A stretch of DNA of 64,000 bases from Chryseobacterium sp. CH21. GTDB lineage: Bacteria > Bacteroidota > Bacteroidia > Flavobacteriales > Weeksellaceae. The position numbers and the translations under genes were made by a program. The stretch lies in contig NZ_QICI01000036.1 in assembly GCF_004119445.1 (NCBI RefSeq), forward strand, positions 1 to 64,000. Direction: 5' to 3'. This document shows, in pieces, positions 1 through 8,857 of this stretch; positions within the stretch are counted from its first letter, which is position 1, and each line of letters opens with the position of its first letter. Under the pieces are notes generated by a model. The model worked only from the letters and a program-made list of their open reading frames with translations. It was not told the origin of the DNA and made no database searches.

Positions 1-24
1 ATCCGACTTTGACGTACAGCTGCA

Positions 25-225
25 AAAATTGACCATTCACAATCCTACCAATATTGAATTCGCTTTGCTAGTGAATTTTCTGTCTACACATCAATTGACT
101 ATTGACTGCGAAGCAAAATTGACCATTCACAATCTTACCAATATTGAATTCTCTTCGCTTGTGAATTTTCTGCCCACAGATCAATTGACTATTGACTTGC
201 GAAGCAAAATTGACCATTCACAATT
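25..225. repeat. Tandem repeat, unit 90-91 bp, about 2.2 copies
   Basis: Two nearly identical units begin at 25 and 115, each opening with AAAATTGACCATTCACAAT, and a third truncated unit begins at 206. The period is 90 then 91 bases. Within each unit the words 'attcacaat', 'gtgaatttt' and 'caattgactattgac' recur as short inverted and direct sub-repeats. The array runs up to the stop codon of radA on the other strand and occupies the place where a radA terminator would be expected. A short reading frame across it only reflects the repeat and is not a gene. Confidence 0.9.
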
Positions 226-1573
226 AAAAAAGCCTCTCGTGAAAATCCTCAATTTTACTCACTTCTTCAATCTTAATTCCAAATTTTCTCTTCGGAATTT
301 TGTTTAGATTGGAAACAAATATTTTTTCATATCCAAGTTTCTCGGCTTCGGTAATTCTTTGTTCAATCTGTGCTACAGGACGAATTTCTCCACTCAGACC
401 AATTTCTCCGGCAAAACAGTAATGTTCTGAGATCGCAATATCCTCATTCGATGAAAGTACAGAAGCTATGACTGCCAGATCAAGTGCAGGATCATCAGTC
501 TTTATTCCTCCGGTAATATTCAGGAAAACGTCTTTAGCACCCAGCTGAAAACCCGCTCTTTTTTCAAGAACAGCCAAAAGCATATTTAACCTTTTGGAAT
601 CAAATCCTGTGCAGCTTCTTTGAGGAGTACCATACACAGCCGTACTTACCAATGCCTGAATCTCCAATAGCATAGGCCGGTTTCCTTCCAGAGTTACTGC
701 TACAGAGTTACCGGAAAGTTCTTCAAATTTTTTGGTAATCAGAATTTCAGAAGGATTTTTGATTTCTTTTAATCCTTGAGAAATCATTTCGTAGATACCA
801 ATCTCGGAAGTAGATCCGAAACGGTTTTTATTCGCTCTCAATAATCTGAAAAGATGATTTCTGTCTCCGTCGAAATTCAGAACCACATCCACCATATGCT
901 CCAATACTTTTGGTCCGGCAATCTGCCCGTCTTTCGTGATGTGTCCAACCAGGAATACAGGGGTGTTGTTTTCTTTGGCAAATTTGATGATCTCATTGGA
1001 GCATTCCCGAATTTGAGATACTGTTCCGGGAGAACTTTCGATCAGTTGAGACTGCAGCGTTTGAATGGAGTCAATGATCATAAAATCCGGTTCCAGTTTC
1101 TTTGCTTCATGAAGGATTTTCTCCAATGAAGTTTCTGTAAAAAGGAAGCAGTTTGGATTTAAAATATCCGTCAGTCTGTCTGCTCTCATTTTAATTTGAG
1201 ATGCACTTTCTTCCCCGGAAACATAGAAGACTTTCTTTTTCATTTTCAAAGCAAGCTGAAGGAGCAGAGTAGATTTTCCTATTCCGGGTTCACCACCAAT
1301 CAATGTAACGGAACCTAAAACGATTCCGCCTCCTAAAACACGATTCAATTCTTCGGAAGGAGTTTTTATTCTTGGTTCCTCACTTGTTTCCACTTCAACG
1401 ATATTGATCACATGTTGCTTGGTTTTTGAGAAAGGAGGAGTTTTATGAGAAGGTTTTTCAACCACCTCTTCTACTAAAGTATTCCATTGTCCGCAGTTTT
1501 TACATTGTCCCAGCCATTGAGGATATTGAGTTCCGCAGTTTTGACAGAAATATGCTGTTTTCAGTTTTGCCAT
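224..1573 (-). CDS. radA: DNA repair protein RadA
   Basis: RadA is a RecA-like ATPase that promotes branch migration of recombination intermediates in the cytoplasm. The 449-residue product has the usual family length. It carries an N-terminal four-cysteine zinc finger (C10, C13, C24, C27), a Walker A loop near residues 93-102 (GGEPGIGKST), the RadA-specific KNRFG motif at 249-253, and a C-terminal Lon-protease-like domain. The start MAKLKTAYFC is the normal RadA start. The gene is alone on its strand and divergent from the YceI-like gene; its 3' end abuts the tandem repeat. Nothing looks broken. Confidence 0.97.
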   Translation of the reverse strand: MAKLKTAYFCQNCGTQYPQWLGQCKNCGQWNTLVEEVVEKPSHKTPPFSKTKQHVINIVEVETSEEPRIKTPSEELNRVLGGGIVLGSVTLIGGEPGIGKSTLLLQLALKMKKKVFYVSGEESASQIKMRADRLTDILNPNCFLFTETSLEKILHEAKKLEPDFMIIDSIQTLQSQLIESSPGTVSQIRECSNEIIKFAKENNTPVFLVGHITKDGQIAGPKVLEHMVDVVLNFDGDRNHLFRLLRANKNRFGSTSEIGIYEMISQGLKEIKNPSEILITKKFEELSGNSVAVTLEGNRPMLLEIQALVSTAVYGTPQRSCTGFDSKRLNMLLAVLEKRAGFQLGAKDVFLNITGGIKTDDPALDLAVIASVLSSNEDIAISEHYCFAGEIGLSGEIRPVAQIEQRITEAEKLGYEKIFVSNLNKIPKRKFGIKIEEVSKIEDFHERLF

Positions 1574-1712
1574 ACTGCGAAGTTATAAAAAAAGCATTTT
1601 TCTTTCGAGGTCTCAATGGATTTAATATTAAAAACTAATCCGTCAATGGTAGAGATATCTTTCATATCTTAGCTTCGTTCAATTTAAAATAGTAATGTAA
1701 AATATAATTACA

Positions 1713-2282
1713 ATGAAAAAAGTATTTTTATCTTTCGTATTTGTGCTTTTAAGTGTTGTTGCGTTTGCACAGGGTACCTGGGAAGCAGACCACATGCATT
1801 CTTCTGTCAATTTTAATATTAAGCACATGGGAATTAGCTTTGTACAGGGAAGATTTGATAAATTTGACGGAAGAGTTGCCACTAGTGGTGCTAGTCTGGA
1901 TAAGGCTGATTTAAGTTTCTCGGTAAGTGTTGCTACTGTTAATACCGGAGTAAGCGTAAGAGACAGGCATCTTGTAAGTGAAGATTTTTTTGATGTGGAG
2001 AAATATCCTACCATTGAATTTAAAAGTTCTTCCGTTACAAAAGATAAGAACAATAATTATATTGTTAAAGGGAAACTGACGATGAGAGGAGTTGAGAAAG
2101 AGATTACGGCTCCGGTTACCTTTGGTGGAATTACAAAGAACAAGGATGGAAAAGAAATCATGGGAATTCAGACAAAGTTTACCGTAAATCGTCTGGATTA
2201 TGGAATCAAGTATGACCCAACAGCAGCTGGTATCGCGAAAGATGTTGAAGTAACAGCTTACTTTGAACTGGTAAAGCAATAA
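1713..2282 (+). CDS. YceI family secreted protein
   Basis: YceI-family proteins are periplasmic beta-barrel, lipocalin-like proteins that bind polyisoprenoid or other amphiphilic molecules; the ligand here is unknown. The 189-residue product has a signal peptide (MKKVFLSFVF..., cleavage after about residue 19, VAFAQ). It shows typical YceI features: WEADHMHSSVNFNIKHMG at the start of the mature protein, GRFDKFDG, and a second half with KGKLTMRGVEKEITAPVTF. It appears monocistronic, divergent from radA, and ends at a strong bidirectional terminator. Confidence 0.93.
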   Translation: MKKVFLSFVFVLLSVVAFAQGTWEADHMHSSVNFNIKHMGISFVQGRFDKFDGRVATSGASLDKADLSFSVSVATVNTGVSVRDRHLVSEDFFDVEKYPTIEFKSSSVTKDKNNNYIVKGKLTMRGVEKEITAPVTFGGITKNKDGKEIMGIQTKFTVNRLDYGIKYDPTAAGIAKDVEVTAYFELVKQ

Positions 2283-2302
2283 TATTTCAAAATATAAAAA
2301 AC

Positions 2303-2338
2303 AAAAAAGGTTTTCCATTTGATCGGAAAACCTTTTTT
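2303..2338. terminator. Bidirectional rho-independent terminator
   Basis: A 14-bp perfect stem (AAAAAAGGTTTTCC with GGAAAACCTTTTTT) surrounds an 8-base loop. It has an A run on one side and a T run on the other, so it can serve both converging genes: the YceI-like gene and the hydrolase/methyltransferase gene. Confidence 0.88.
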
Positions 2339-2380
2339 ATTGGTAAAAGCTGATGAAAAAGTCTGATTAAAATTTAAAAA

Positions 2381-4081
2381 CTAGTTGGAAACATTCACTT
2401 TTCCAGAAGAAACCGTAAAAATTCCAAAGTCATCAATCAACATATTTTCTTTTTGAATAGTATTAAAAGCCATTATTCTGTCCAACTCCTTCTGAGATCG
2501 TCTTCTCATAATCCAGTCTTTATTTTGATGATTATTCAGAACATAGGCGATCATTTTTAATTGAGGATGCCACGGCTGCCCCGTGTAAACGATGTAGGCA
2601 TTCTTTTCCGAAATAGAATTCACTCCCTGAATCGCTTTACCCGCCATTTCGTTATCTCCGAAAAGTTCAAGGATTCCGGAGATAATGGTGATATTGGGTT
2701 CAAAATTCAGTTTTTTATAGGTTTGTGGATCAAAACAGTCAAAATTAGTAAACCTGATATTCTGATAATTCTTTTCTTTTATGACCTTTTCTCCAATCTC
2801 AATATTGGACTTTACAAATTCGTTGATCACGATTTCCGCATCCGGATATTTTTCTTTGATATTGAATAAATAATTTCCCGTTCCGCCGGCAATATCGAGT
2901 ATTTTAACAGATCTGCCCTGTTTTTTTAGAGTCTGTATATTGTGTTCTAAAAGCTGAAGTAAATGTTGTTTTCTGATACGGATTCCTCTCCAGCCAATAG
3001 CGTTGAGGTAATTTTTATCCATCATTTTTCCAAAACCAAATTTCCCTTTTGGCTGATTCTGATAAACATAATCCAGTGAAGCCCCGGAATCAAAACCATA
3101 TTTCAAACCAATGGCCATTCCGTTGCTTATTTTTCCAATCTTTCCTAAGGATAATTTTTGCATTTTGAAATTCAGGTTATTCCCGACATTATTTTGCAGA
3201 TCTTCATATTCTTTTACAGAAAAACGATCAGGAGAAAGAGAAGCTTGTTTTGTCGGTCTGTTGAAACATTTTTCAGCAAAAACCGCAATTTTATCGTACA
3301 CTTTTTCCTTTCCGGTATCGAATAAAATCCCATGGAAAAAGTCAGGAAGAACCTCATAATGTTTCAAATCTGTATCCAGCTTTTCATAGAATGTTTTCTG
3401 CTCCTTATTGAAAACTACATGATCTTTTTCTGCAGCAAGAATTAAAGTTGGTGTATCTATTGCTTCAGCATCTTCTACCAGGCGTTTTCCCGCTTTTGCC
3501 AGATCAATAAGAAGTTCTGCATCAATAGATCTTGAGATCAGCGGATCTGTGTCATAGGCTTTTTGTTGTTCGGGATCATGAGTCAGCATTTTGGATTTTA
3601 CATAACTTTTAATGATCAGTCCTTTCTTAAGCTTTGTACCCAATGTAATCATTTCATTGGCGAGAGGAACGATGAGGTTGATTTTAAATGCTGGAGCCAG
3701 AAGAGCCATTCCTGCAATAGAAGGAGCGAAATCGTGTGCCCAGGCAGAAGCAACCACTCCGCCAATACTGTTGGCAACCACAAACATATCCGGAACATTC
3801 ACATTATATTGAGAATGGATAAATTTAGAGAATGCATCAAGATCTCTTACATAATCCATAAATATGGATGAGGTTTGAGTTTTTGTATGACCGTGTCCAC
3901 GAAGGTCAAATGCAAAGATGTTGTATTTTGAAAACTGGGGAGACTGGGCAATATCATTCAATCTTTCAGAATGCTCATGGCCGCGGTGGATCATGATGAT
4001 GGTTTTCTGATGGGATTGGTAGTTCCATTCACGATAAAAAATTTCACTGTTGTCAAAACTTTTAAAATGTCCACTGTTCAT
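2381..4081 (-). CDS. YnbC-like fusion of alpha/beta hydrolase and SAM-dependent methyltransferase
   Basis: A two-domain cytoplasmic protein of 566 residues. Residues 1-275 form an alpha/beta hydrolase of the lysophospholipase/lipase type: oxyanion region HRGHEHSER, nucleophile elbow ANSIGG (S105, a variant of GxSxG), acid D220 in AAEKDH, and histidine H250 in FFHG. Residues 290-566 form a class I methyltransferase with motif I DIAGGTGNY (396-404). E. coli YnbC has this same architecture, and the neighbours are homologues of YnbA, YnbB and YnbD, which supports the assignment. It is the last gene of the minus-strand lipid locus, 3 bases after the phosphatase gene. The substrate is unknown; a role in trimming or methylating a lipid head group is inference. 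Confidence 0.88.
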   Translation of the reverse strand: MNSGHFKSFDNSEIFYREWNYQSHQKTIIMIHRGHEHSERLNDIAQSPQFSKYNIFAFDLRGHGHTKTQTSSIFMDYVRDLDAFSKFIHSQYNVNVPDMFVVANSIGGVVASAWAHDFAPSIAGMALLAPAFKINLIVPLANEMITLGTKLKKGLIIKSYVKSKMLTHDPEQQKAYDTDPLISRSIDAELLIDLAKAGKRLVEDAEAIDTPTLILAAEKDHVVFNKEQKTFYEKLDTDLKHYEVLPDFFHGILFDTGKEKVYDKIAVFAEKCFNRPTKQASLSPDRFSVKEYEDLQNNVGNNLNFKMQKLSLGKIGKISNGMAIGLKYGFDSGASLDYVYQNQPKGKFGFGKMMDKNYLNAIGWRGIRIRKQHLLQLLEHNIQTLKKQGRSVKILDIAGGTGNYLFNIKEKYPDAEIVINEFVKSNIEIGEKVIKEKNYQNIRFTNFDCFDPQTYKKLNFEPNITIISGILELFGDNEMAGKAIQGVNSISEKNAYIVYTGQPWHPQLKMIAYVLNNHQNKDWIMRRRSQKELDRIMAFNTIQKENMLIDDFGIFTVSSGKVNVSN

Positions 4082-4084
4082 AAT

Positions 4085-5384
4085 TTAAAATTTTTTCAGA
4101 AAATCCTTCAGGTAAGTATGAATCACAGCATGCTTATTGTGGGTTTTCATCATGGTTATTGCTTCTGTAAGAGGTAAAGATAAAATATTTTTGATTACTA
4201 AAATCCCGATCACCGAACTTCTGGTGAATCCCATAGTGCAATGGATCAGAATCTTTCCATCAGGCGGAAGCTGTTGATAATGTTGTGTGATCTCAGAAAC
4301 CAGTTTTTGTGTTTCCTGAATATCAAATGTTCCGATGTCCAGAAATGGGACAGAATAATAATTCACTGTATCTTTTATAATGGTGAGTTCTTCCATTTCA
4401 GCTGATAGATCATAAACAATGGTTGTTTTGTCAACCCGGAAATCTTTCAGACTTTCACGATCAGGTCTTGATGAAATGTATAATCTGGGAATAATTTCCA
4501 CAGGAGTTCTGTTTTTTTTGAGAAACGTCCAAAATAGCTGATACAGGAGCAGGTATGGGAGATAGAAAATCTTTTTAAACCATGGAATATTTCCTGCTTT
4601 ACTTTTTAAAAAGAAAATACTGTTTTTCTGATAATGATAGCCAATTAGAAGAATCATAAAACTTGGCCAAAGTAAAACTAATCCTACTTTTCCAAAGAAT
4701 TGATCAACAAGAATTGCTATTAAGATGACGATCCAGCCCGATAAAAAATAGATGTTGGCTACATGAAAATTTCTGTATATAAAATCCTTTTTTCTATAAG
4801 GAAAGATGATAAAACTAAGATAGGCAAGAAGACTTCCGGTGATAATATCAATGAAATGATGTTGGTAAGTCGTCAAAGTAGAAATTCCCAGCAGGATAAG
4901 CCAAAGCTTTATTAACGTTCTACCTTTTTTAAATTCCTGAAAACCGACCAGAAGATAAAAGCATAAGCAATATGAAGCGACGGAGCCTGATTAAAAGGAG
5001 AATCAAATGCTTTTAGAAACTGAAAAGAATATCCCAAAATAGAGCTGTTGACCTCGGGTTTTGGCAGAGAAAATTTTAAGGGAAATAATAAGAAACAAAT
5101 CCCTGCAATAACTGTTACAAAAAGCATTCTTTGGGTTAAAACTTTCAGCTGTTCTTTATTCTGACAGAAAAAAATACCAGACAGAAAAAGATTCCGCTGG
5201 TCATATAAGGAATAATGCTCCACGAAATAAAGGGAATATATTTTTCAAAATCAAAAACAAAAGACGGAACTTCTGTCAGTTTTGAAACATACCATGCTGC
5301 AAAATTATAAACCATCATAAATACAATGGCACAAAGCGTCAGGGCGTACAGCTTCTGTTGTATGGTCAGTCGTTTTTCATCCAT
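4085..5384 (-). pseudogene. YnbD-like PAP2 / dual-specificity phosphatase fusion, two frameshifts as sequenced
   Basis: Three reading frames in succession encode one protein. The N-terminal part starts at MDEKRL (5384). It passes into a second frame near the A7 run at 5168-5174 and into a third near the T6 run at 4925-4930. Adding one base to each run restores about 433 residues. The restored protein has a PAP2 membrane domain (PSLH motif, then TTYQHHFIDIITG) and a C-terminal dual-specificity phosphatase with the CX5R signature HCTMGFTRS (Cys about residue 383). E. coli YnbD has this fusion and a similar length. The start overlaps the end of the dehydrogenase gene. PAP2 enzymes usually dephosphorylate lipid phosphates in the membrane. 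The breaks are probably assembly errors; true decay or homopolymer phase variation is less likely. Confidence 0.85.
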
Positions 5385-6121
5385 TTGGCCTTTCTGAACA
5401 TGATGATATTTAATAATGAAGAGGGAAGGAGTGATAATGATTGCATCATCCACTTCATTTTTACGGGAAAAATAATGAGTTTTTTCTGTTTTTCAATGGC
5501 TTCAGTGATAATATGTACTGCAGTATCTATATTCGTAAGAAAAGGTTTTTTGCTTAAGTTATTTTGGTTAAGCTGTCTTAATTTCTCAGTGTCAATATAT
5601 CCTGGAGCAACTGTAGTGACAGAAATTCCAAACGGTTTCAATGCACGACGATAAGCATCCGAAATCTGAATAACAGAACGTTTTGTCTTCGTATACAAAC
5701 TGGAGTTTTCATATTCCAGTATTCCGGAAACAGACGCAATTACAGCAATGCTTCCTTTTTGCTGGTTCTTCATTACTTTTCTCGCAGCTTCAAAACAGTT
5801 TACGGTTCCCAGAATGTTCGTTTGAAGCATTTCCTCGGCTTCTTCATAGGTAATTCTTCCTGCTACATCTTCTGCATAGCTTCCGGCACAGTTGATGAAA
5901 ATGTCAAGTCCGTTTTTATCCACAAGAAAAGACTGCAATGTGGATAACATGGCGTTTATATCACAAACATCCGTTTGAAAGGCTCTTAAATCTTTAGAAT
6001 TATTTTCAGTGATTTTGGTAAGATCTCTTCCGCAGATTCCTACATGATATCCTTTAGAAAGATAATGTTTGGCCAATGCATAGCCAATACCCGAAGTTCC
6101 GCCTGCGATAAAAACGTTCAT
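5366..6121 (-). CDS. Short-chain dehydrogenase/reductase (SDR family)
   Basis: A 251-residue classical SDR enzyme using NAD(P)(H). The Rossmann glycine motif GGTSGIG is at residues 7-13, and the active site comprises the ASVSG serine and YTKTK (YxxxK). The C-terminus is extended by a hydrophobic and basic tail (about residues 205-251, ending FRKAKWMKND) that may attach the protein to the membrane. It lies inside the ynb-like lipid locus and overlaps the start of the phosphatase gene by a few codons, which points to translational coupling. The substrate is unknown; a ketone or hydroxyl on a lipid precursor is inferred from context. Upstream lie about 250 noncoding bases with repeats. Confidence 0.9.
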   Translation of the reverse strand: MNVFIAGGTSGIGYALAKHYLSKGYHVGICGRDLTKITENNSKDLRAFQTDVCDINAMLSTLQSFLVDKNGLDIFINCAGSYAEDVAGRITYEEAEEMLQTNILGTVNCFEAARKVMKNQQKGSIAVIASVSGILEYENSSLYTKTKRSVIQISDAYRRALKPFGISVTTVAPGYIDTEKLRQLNQNNLSKKPFLTNIDTAVHIITEAIEKQKKLIIFPVKMKWMMQSLSLLPSSLLNIIMFRKAKWMKND

Positions 6122-6224
6122 AAGTGTCTGCTGGTTTTCATTTTATGTAAAAATAGATTTTAAAAGTGAGAAATTAGACTAACGTTAAAACTTTAATGTC
6201 AACTATTTATCAGAGTAAGATATT

Positions 6225-6360
6225 CAATAGGAATGGGCTTTAGCCCATTTATAAAAATGAAATATTTCCATTGGCTTTAGCCGAAATTTAAAAGTATGTG
6301 TTAAAAACCACCCCATCAAAAATTCTTTGAATTTTCGCCACCCCTCCGGAGGAGGGGAAT
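6225..6360. repeat. Cluster of short intergenic palindromes
   Basis: The spacer inside the lipid locus contains AATGGGCT-tt-AGCCCATT (6232-6249). A related half palindrome TTGGCTTTAGCC follows near 6271. A GC-rich hairpin CCCCTCC-gga-GGAGGGG lies around 6342-6358. No open frame is seen. Such blocks resemble dispersed intergenic repeats of the Bacteroidota; copies elsewhere in this genome cannot be checked from the window. Confidence 0.65.
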
Positions 6361-6370
6361 TCTCACGTCT

Positions 6371-7425
6371 TCAGTTGAGGTATTTGTTATCTGTTTTTAA
6401 ACTTTTTATTGTTTGATTAAACCCATACTGCCATTGTATTTCCATGTCTTTTACAAATTGCTGGTAATTTTTCGGGAATGAAAAATTGACCTCAAATTTT
6501 TTCCAGTCAATTCCTTTTTTCAAATAATGTCCTTCCAGTTCTTGTTTTATATTGATGGTGTCAATCTGGAAGCCGGATAAAAGTTGGTTGGTTTCTGCAA
6601 GTCTTGCATTTCCGCTGAATCCAAGGACAGAACGGACAAGTGCTTCTTCTACCGGATTATAAGACTGTTTTTTTCGGTGATAATTTCCTGTGCCAGATAT
6701 TGGCTTATTTCTACAGGAACAAGATCTATAGCACCACCTGCAAAATATTTTCCCTGAATAAATGCAGGCTCTACATAAAACATATCGGAAATAGAAGCGC
6801 GTGTGCTCTCAAGTAGAGAAAAATCTGTGATGACTTTAGGAGATTCTTCAACGGCACTGTTTTTTAAACTCTCAGAATCAGCAATGATTTTTTCAGGATT
6901 GATTTTCTTTGCCGTTTCAGGATCTGTGAAAATTGTTTTTTGATATAATTTTCTTTCATTTCTTTTCTGTCCACATTCGTTTGGAGTAAAAAGAAGTTCA
7001 GAACCAATATTTATGGTAGGAATTTCTTTTGAAAACTGAACGTTTTTGATAAATGGAAAACATTGGGATAGGTCTTGAGGCATTTCAACAAGATACCGGT
7101 TGAAAACATCCTCAATGAAAGGCGCTTTTCTTTTATCCAGCATTTTTTTCAACGAGAAAAATCCTATTTCTGAAAGTTTTTTTTGCCGTGTTAATAGGGT
7201 GCCTGAAACAAATTGAAAATATTCTTCAGACTGTAAATATTCCTTTCGGGAAAGATGATCAGGAAAAGCGTTAATGATTGTAGCGGCAAATGATCCGCCA
7301 CAGGAGGCAATCAGAATGTCTGGTTTGAGATCGAGTTCTTCCAGAGCGGCAAACATTCCTAGATAAATCATCAGTCTTGTTCCGCCACCTGAGAAAATAA
7401 CTGCTCTTTTAAATTTTTCAGTCAT
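6371..7425 (-). pseudogene. Patatin-like phospholipase family protein, frameshifted as sequenced
   Basis: The first 258 residues show a patatin fold start (FSGGGTRLMIYLG, then LKPDILIASCGGSFAA). The frame breaks at the T7 run 6668-6674; with one extra base it continues for about 93 more residues to a stop at 6371, giving about 351 residues. The likely nucleophile is S45 in GGSFA, where the last glycine of GxSxG has become alanine. The usual DGG/DGA aspartate appears replaced by alanine (AGGAIDLVP, A229). Patatins hydrolyse acyl chains of phospholipids, but with these changes activity is uncertain. It sits 7 bases after the CDP-diglyceride synthase homologue in the same operon. The frameshift matches the homopolymer error pattern seen across the window. 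Confidence 0.82.
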
Positions 7426-7432
7426 TGCCTTA

Positions 7433-8233
7433 CTATTTTATCAGAAGAGGGAATATCCAGAAGAATAGAGGAGCGTTGAATATCAGACTATCCATTCTGT
7501 CGAGAAGACCACCATGTCCTGGAAGAAGAGTTCCAGTATCTTTTACGCCGGTTTTCCTTTTTAAATATGATATGAAAATATCTCCAAAAAATCCTGAAAT
7601 TCCCAGAACCAGTCCTAAAATACTGTTGGTTAAAATATCAGTTTTAAGTAGAAAGTATCCTAAAATATTACTTAACACAATGGTAAGAAAAACACCACCG
7701 ATGAGACCTTCCAATGTTTTATTTGGACTGATTTGAGGAGTTATTTTATGTTTTCCGAAAAATTTTCCCATCAGATATTGAAATACATCGTTTAGTTCCG
7801 TCACAACAACAATGAAAATAATGGCACTCAATCCATCAACGTTATCCCTTATCCATAATAGATGTGGAAAAGCAAAAAAGCAGATTAATAAAGCAATGGT
7901 AGTTCCATACATATGTTTTTTGGATGTGTTCCGCAGTATAAAACGGGATAAAATAAGGACTGATAAAAGAAAACTGTATAAAAAGTAGACTTCAGTATTC
8001 AAGAAATAAAGCAGGAAAAACTGTAAAACTCCTATAAAAATCGAAGGAGCAACAGGAGATTCATAGATTTTAAACATCCTTGAAAATTCAAAAAAGCACT
8101 GATAGCTTATCCACGAAATAAAAACGGTCATGGCAATAGGATGTGAGATCCCCAGCGCAAAAACAATAATGATGTAAATCCATGTTTTTACCCTTAGAGG
8201 AACATCTGCAAATTTATTTTCTTCAGGCTTCAT
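7433..8233 (-). CDS. CdsA/YnbB-like phosphatidate cytidylyltransferase
   Basis: An integral membrane enzyme of 266 residues with about eight hydrophobic segments. CdsA-family proteins make CDP-diacylglycerol from CTP and phosphatidic acid. The family signature is visible as ISPNKTLEGLIGG and, near the C-terminus, SYLKRKTGVKDTGTLLPGHGG followed by LDRMDS. It overlaps the upstream phosphatidyltransferase gene by 11 bases, so the two are probably translationally coupled. The partner genes match E. coli ynbA-ynbD, so this is more likely the YnbB-type paralogue than the housekeeping CdsA, though the window does not show whether another copy exists. Confidence 0.9.
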   Translation of the reverse strand: MKPEENKFADVPLRVKTWIYIIIVFALGISHPIAMTVFISWISYQCFFEFSRMFKIYESPVAPSIFIGVLQFFLLYFLNTEVYFLYSFLLSVLILSRFILRNTSKKHMYGTTIALLICFFAFPHLLWIRDNVDGLSAIIFIVVVTELNDVFQYLMGKFFGKHKITPQISPNKTLEGLIGGVFLTIVLSNILGYFLLKTDILTNSILGLVLGISGFFGDIFISYLKRKTGVKDTGTLLPGHGGLLDRMDSLIFNAPLFFWIFPLLIK

Positions 8234-8825
8234 TCAGAGATTTCTTAAGTCGGATATACGTGCTGATCAGGAGTAAAGCAATGATAATTCCAAAAATATA
8301 TTGAGAAACACCGGAAATATTTACTTCGAAGAACATTAACAAACCATACAGTCCAAGGATAAGGGCACGGTCACTTTTTCCCATCGGGCCATCATAACGA
8401 CGTTCTTTTCCTACTATTTTTCCTATTAGTCCAGTAAATTCATTAATAATGCTCAGTACGATGAAGATTACAATAAGATATAAACCCTCTGGTTGAAATT
8501 TAAGAAGAGGGAAAAATATAATCACATCGGAAACAATATCACCCACTTCATTCAAAACTTCTCCGAGTTTACTGGTCTGATTGAATTTTCTTGCCATCAT
8601 TCCATCCAAAGCATTTAAAGCCATTCTCAGAAGCAATCCTATTGGAAGACTTAGGAAGAACCATTTCGAAATATCTGCATTCCAGAATAAGATCCCAATC
8701 ACTACAGATAACAAGATAGAACTGATGGTAATCTGATTGGCTGTAATATTATTTCTGTGGAAAAATAATAAAACAGGCGTGAGGAGCTGCTGGAATTTTG
8801 GTTTTAGTTTGTATACGGAAATCAT
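8223..8825 (-). CDS. YnbA-like CDP-alcohol phosphatidyltransferase
   Basis: A 200-residue membrane protein of the CDP-alcohol phosphatidyltransferase family, which joins a CDP-activated diglyceride to an alcohol head group. The catalytic signature begins D74-G75-MM-A78-R79 and continues with eight residues, G88, then N92 and D96 (GEVLNEVGD). The canonical motif has aspartate where N92 stands; as far as I recall, E. coli YnbA also has asparagine there. It also shows GPMGKSDRA, as in YnbA. It is the first gene of the minus-strand lipid locus, divergent from pyrG. The acceptor alcohol is not predictable from the sequence. Confidence 0.9.
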   Translation of the reverse strand: MISVYKLKPKFQQLLTPVLLFFHRNNITANQITISSILLSVVIGILFWNADISKWFFLSLPIGLLLRMALNALDGMMARKFNQTSKLGEVLNEVGDIVSDVIIFFPLLKFQPEGLYLIVIFIVLSIINEFTGLIGKIVGKERRYDGPMGKSDRALILGLYGLLMFFEVNISGVSQYIFGIIIALLLISTYIRLKKSLNEA

Positions 8826-8857
8826 GATGGCTATTGCTTTGTTTCATTTGCTTATAT

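Noticed and set aside
29-307. 92-codon open frame at the window start
   Set aside because: It only reads through the tandem repeat and the end of radA on the other strand; the amino acid sequence is the repeat translated twice.
4876-5453. Treating the three pieces of the phosphatase gene as separate small membrane proteins
   Set aside because: The pieces join exactly at two homopolymers into one PAP2/dual-specificity phosphatase of the expected length.
5939-5947. DnaA box TTATCCACA (minus strand)
   Set aside because: A single copy inside the dehydrogenase gene; another lies in the second susC near 21497. Isolated copies are expected by chance.
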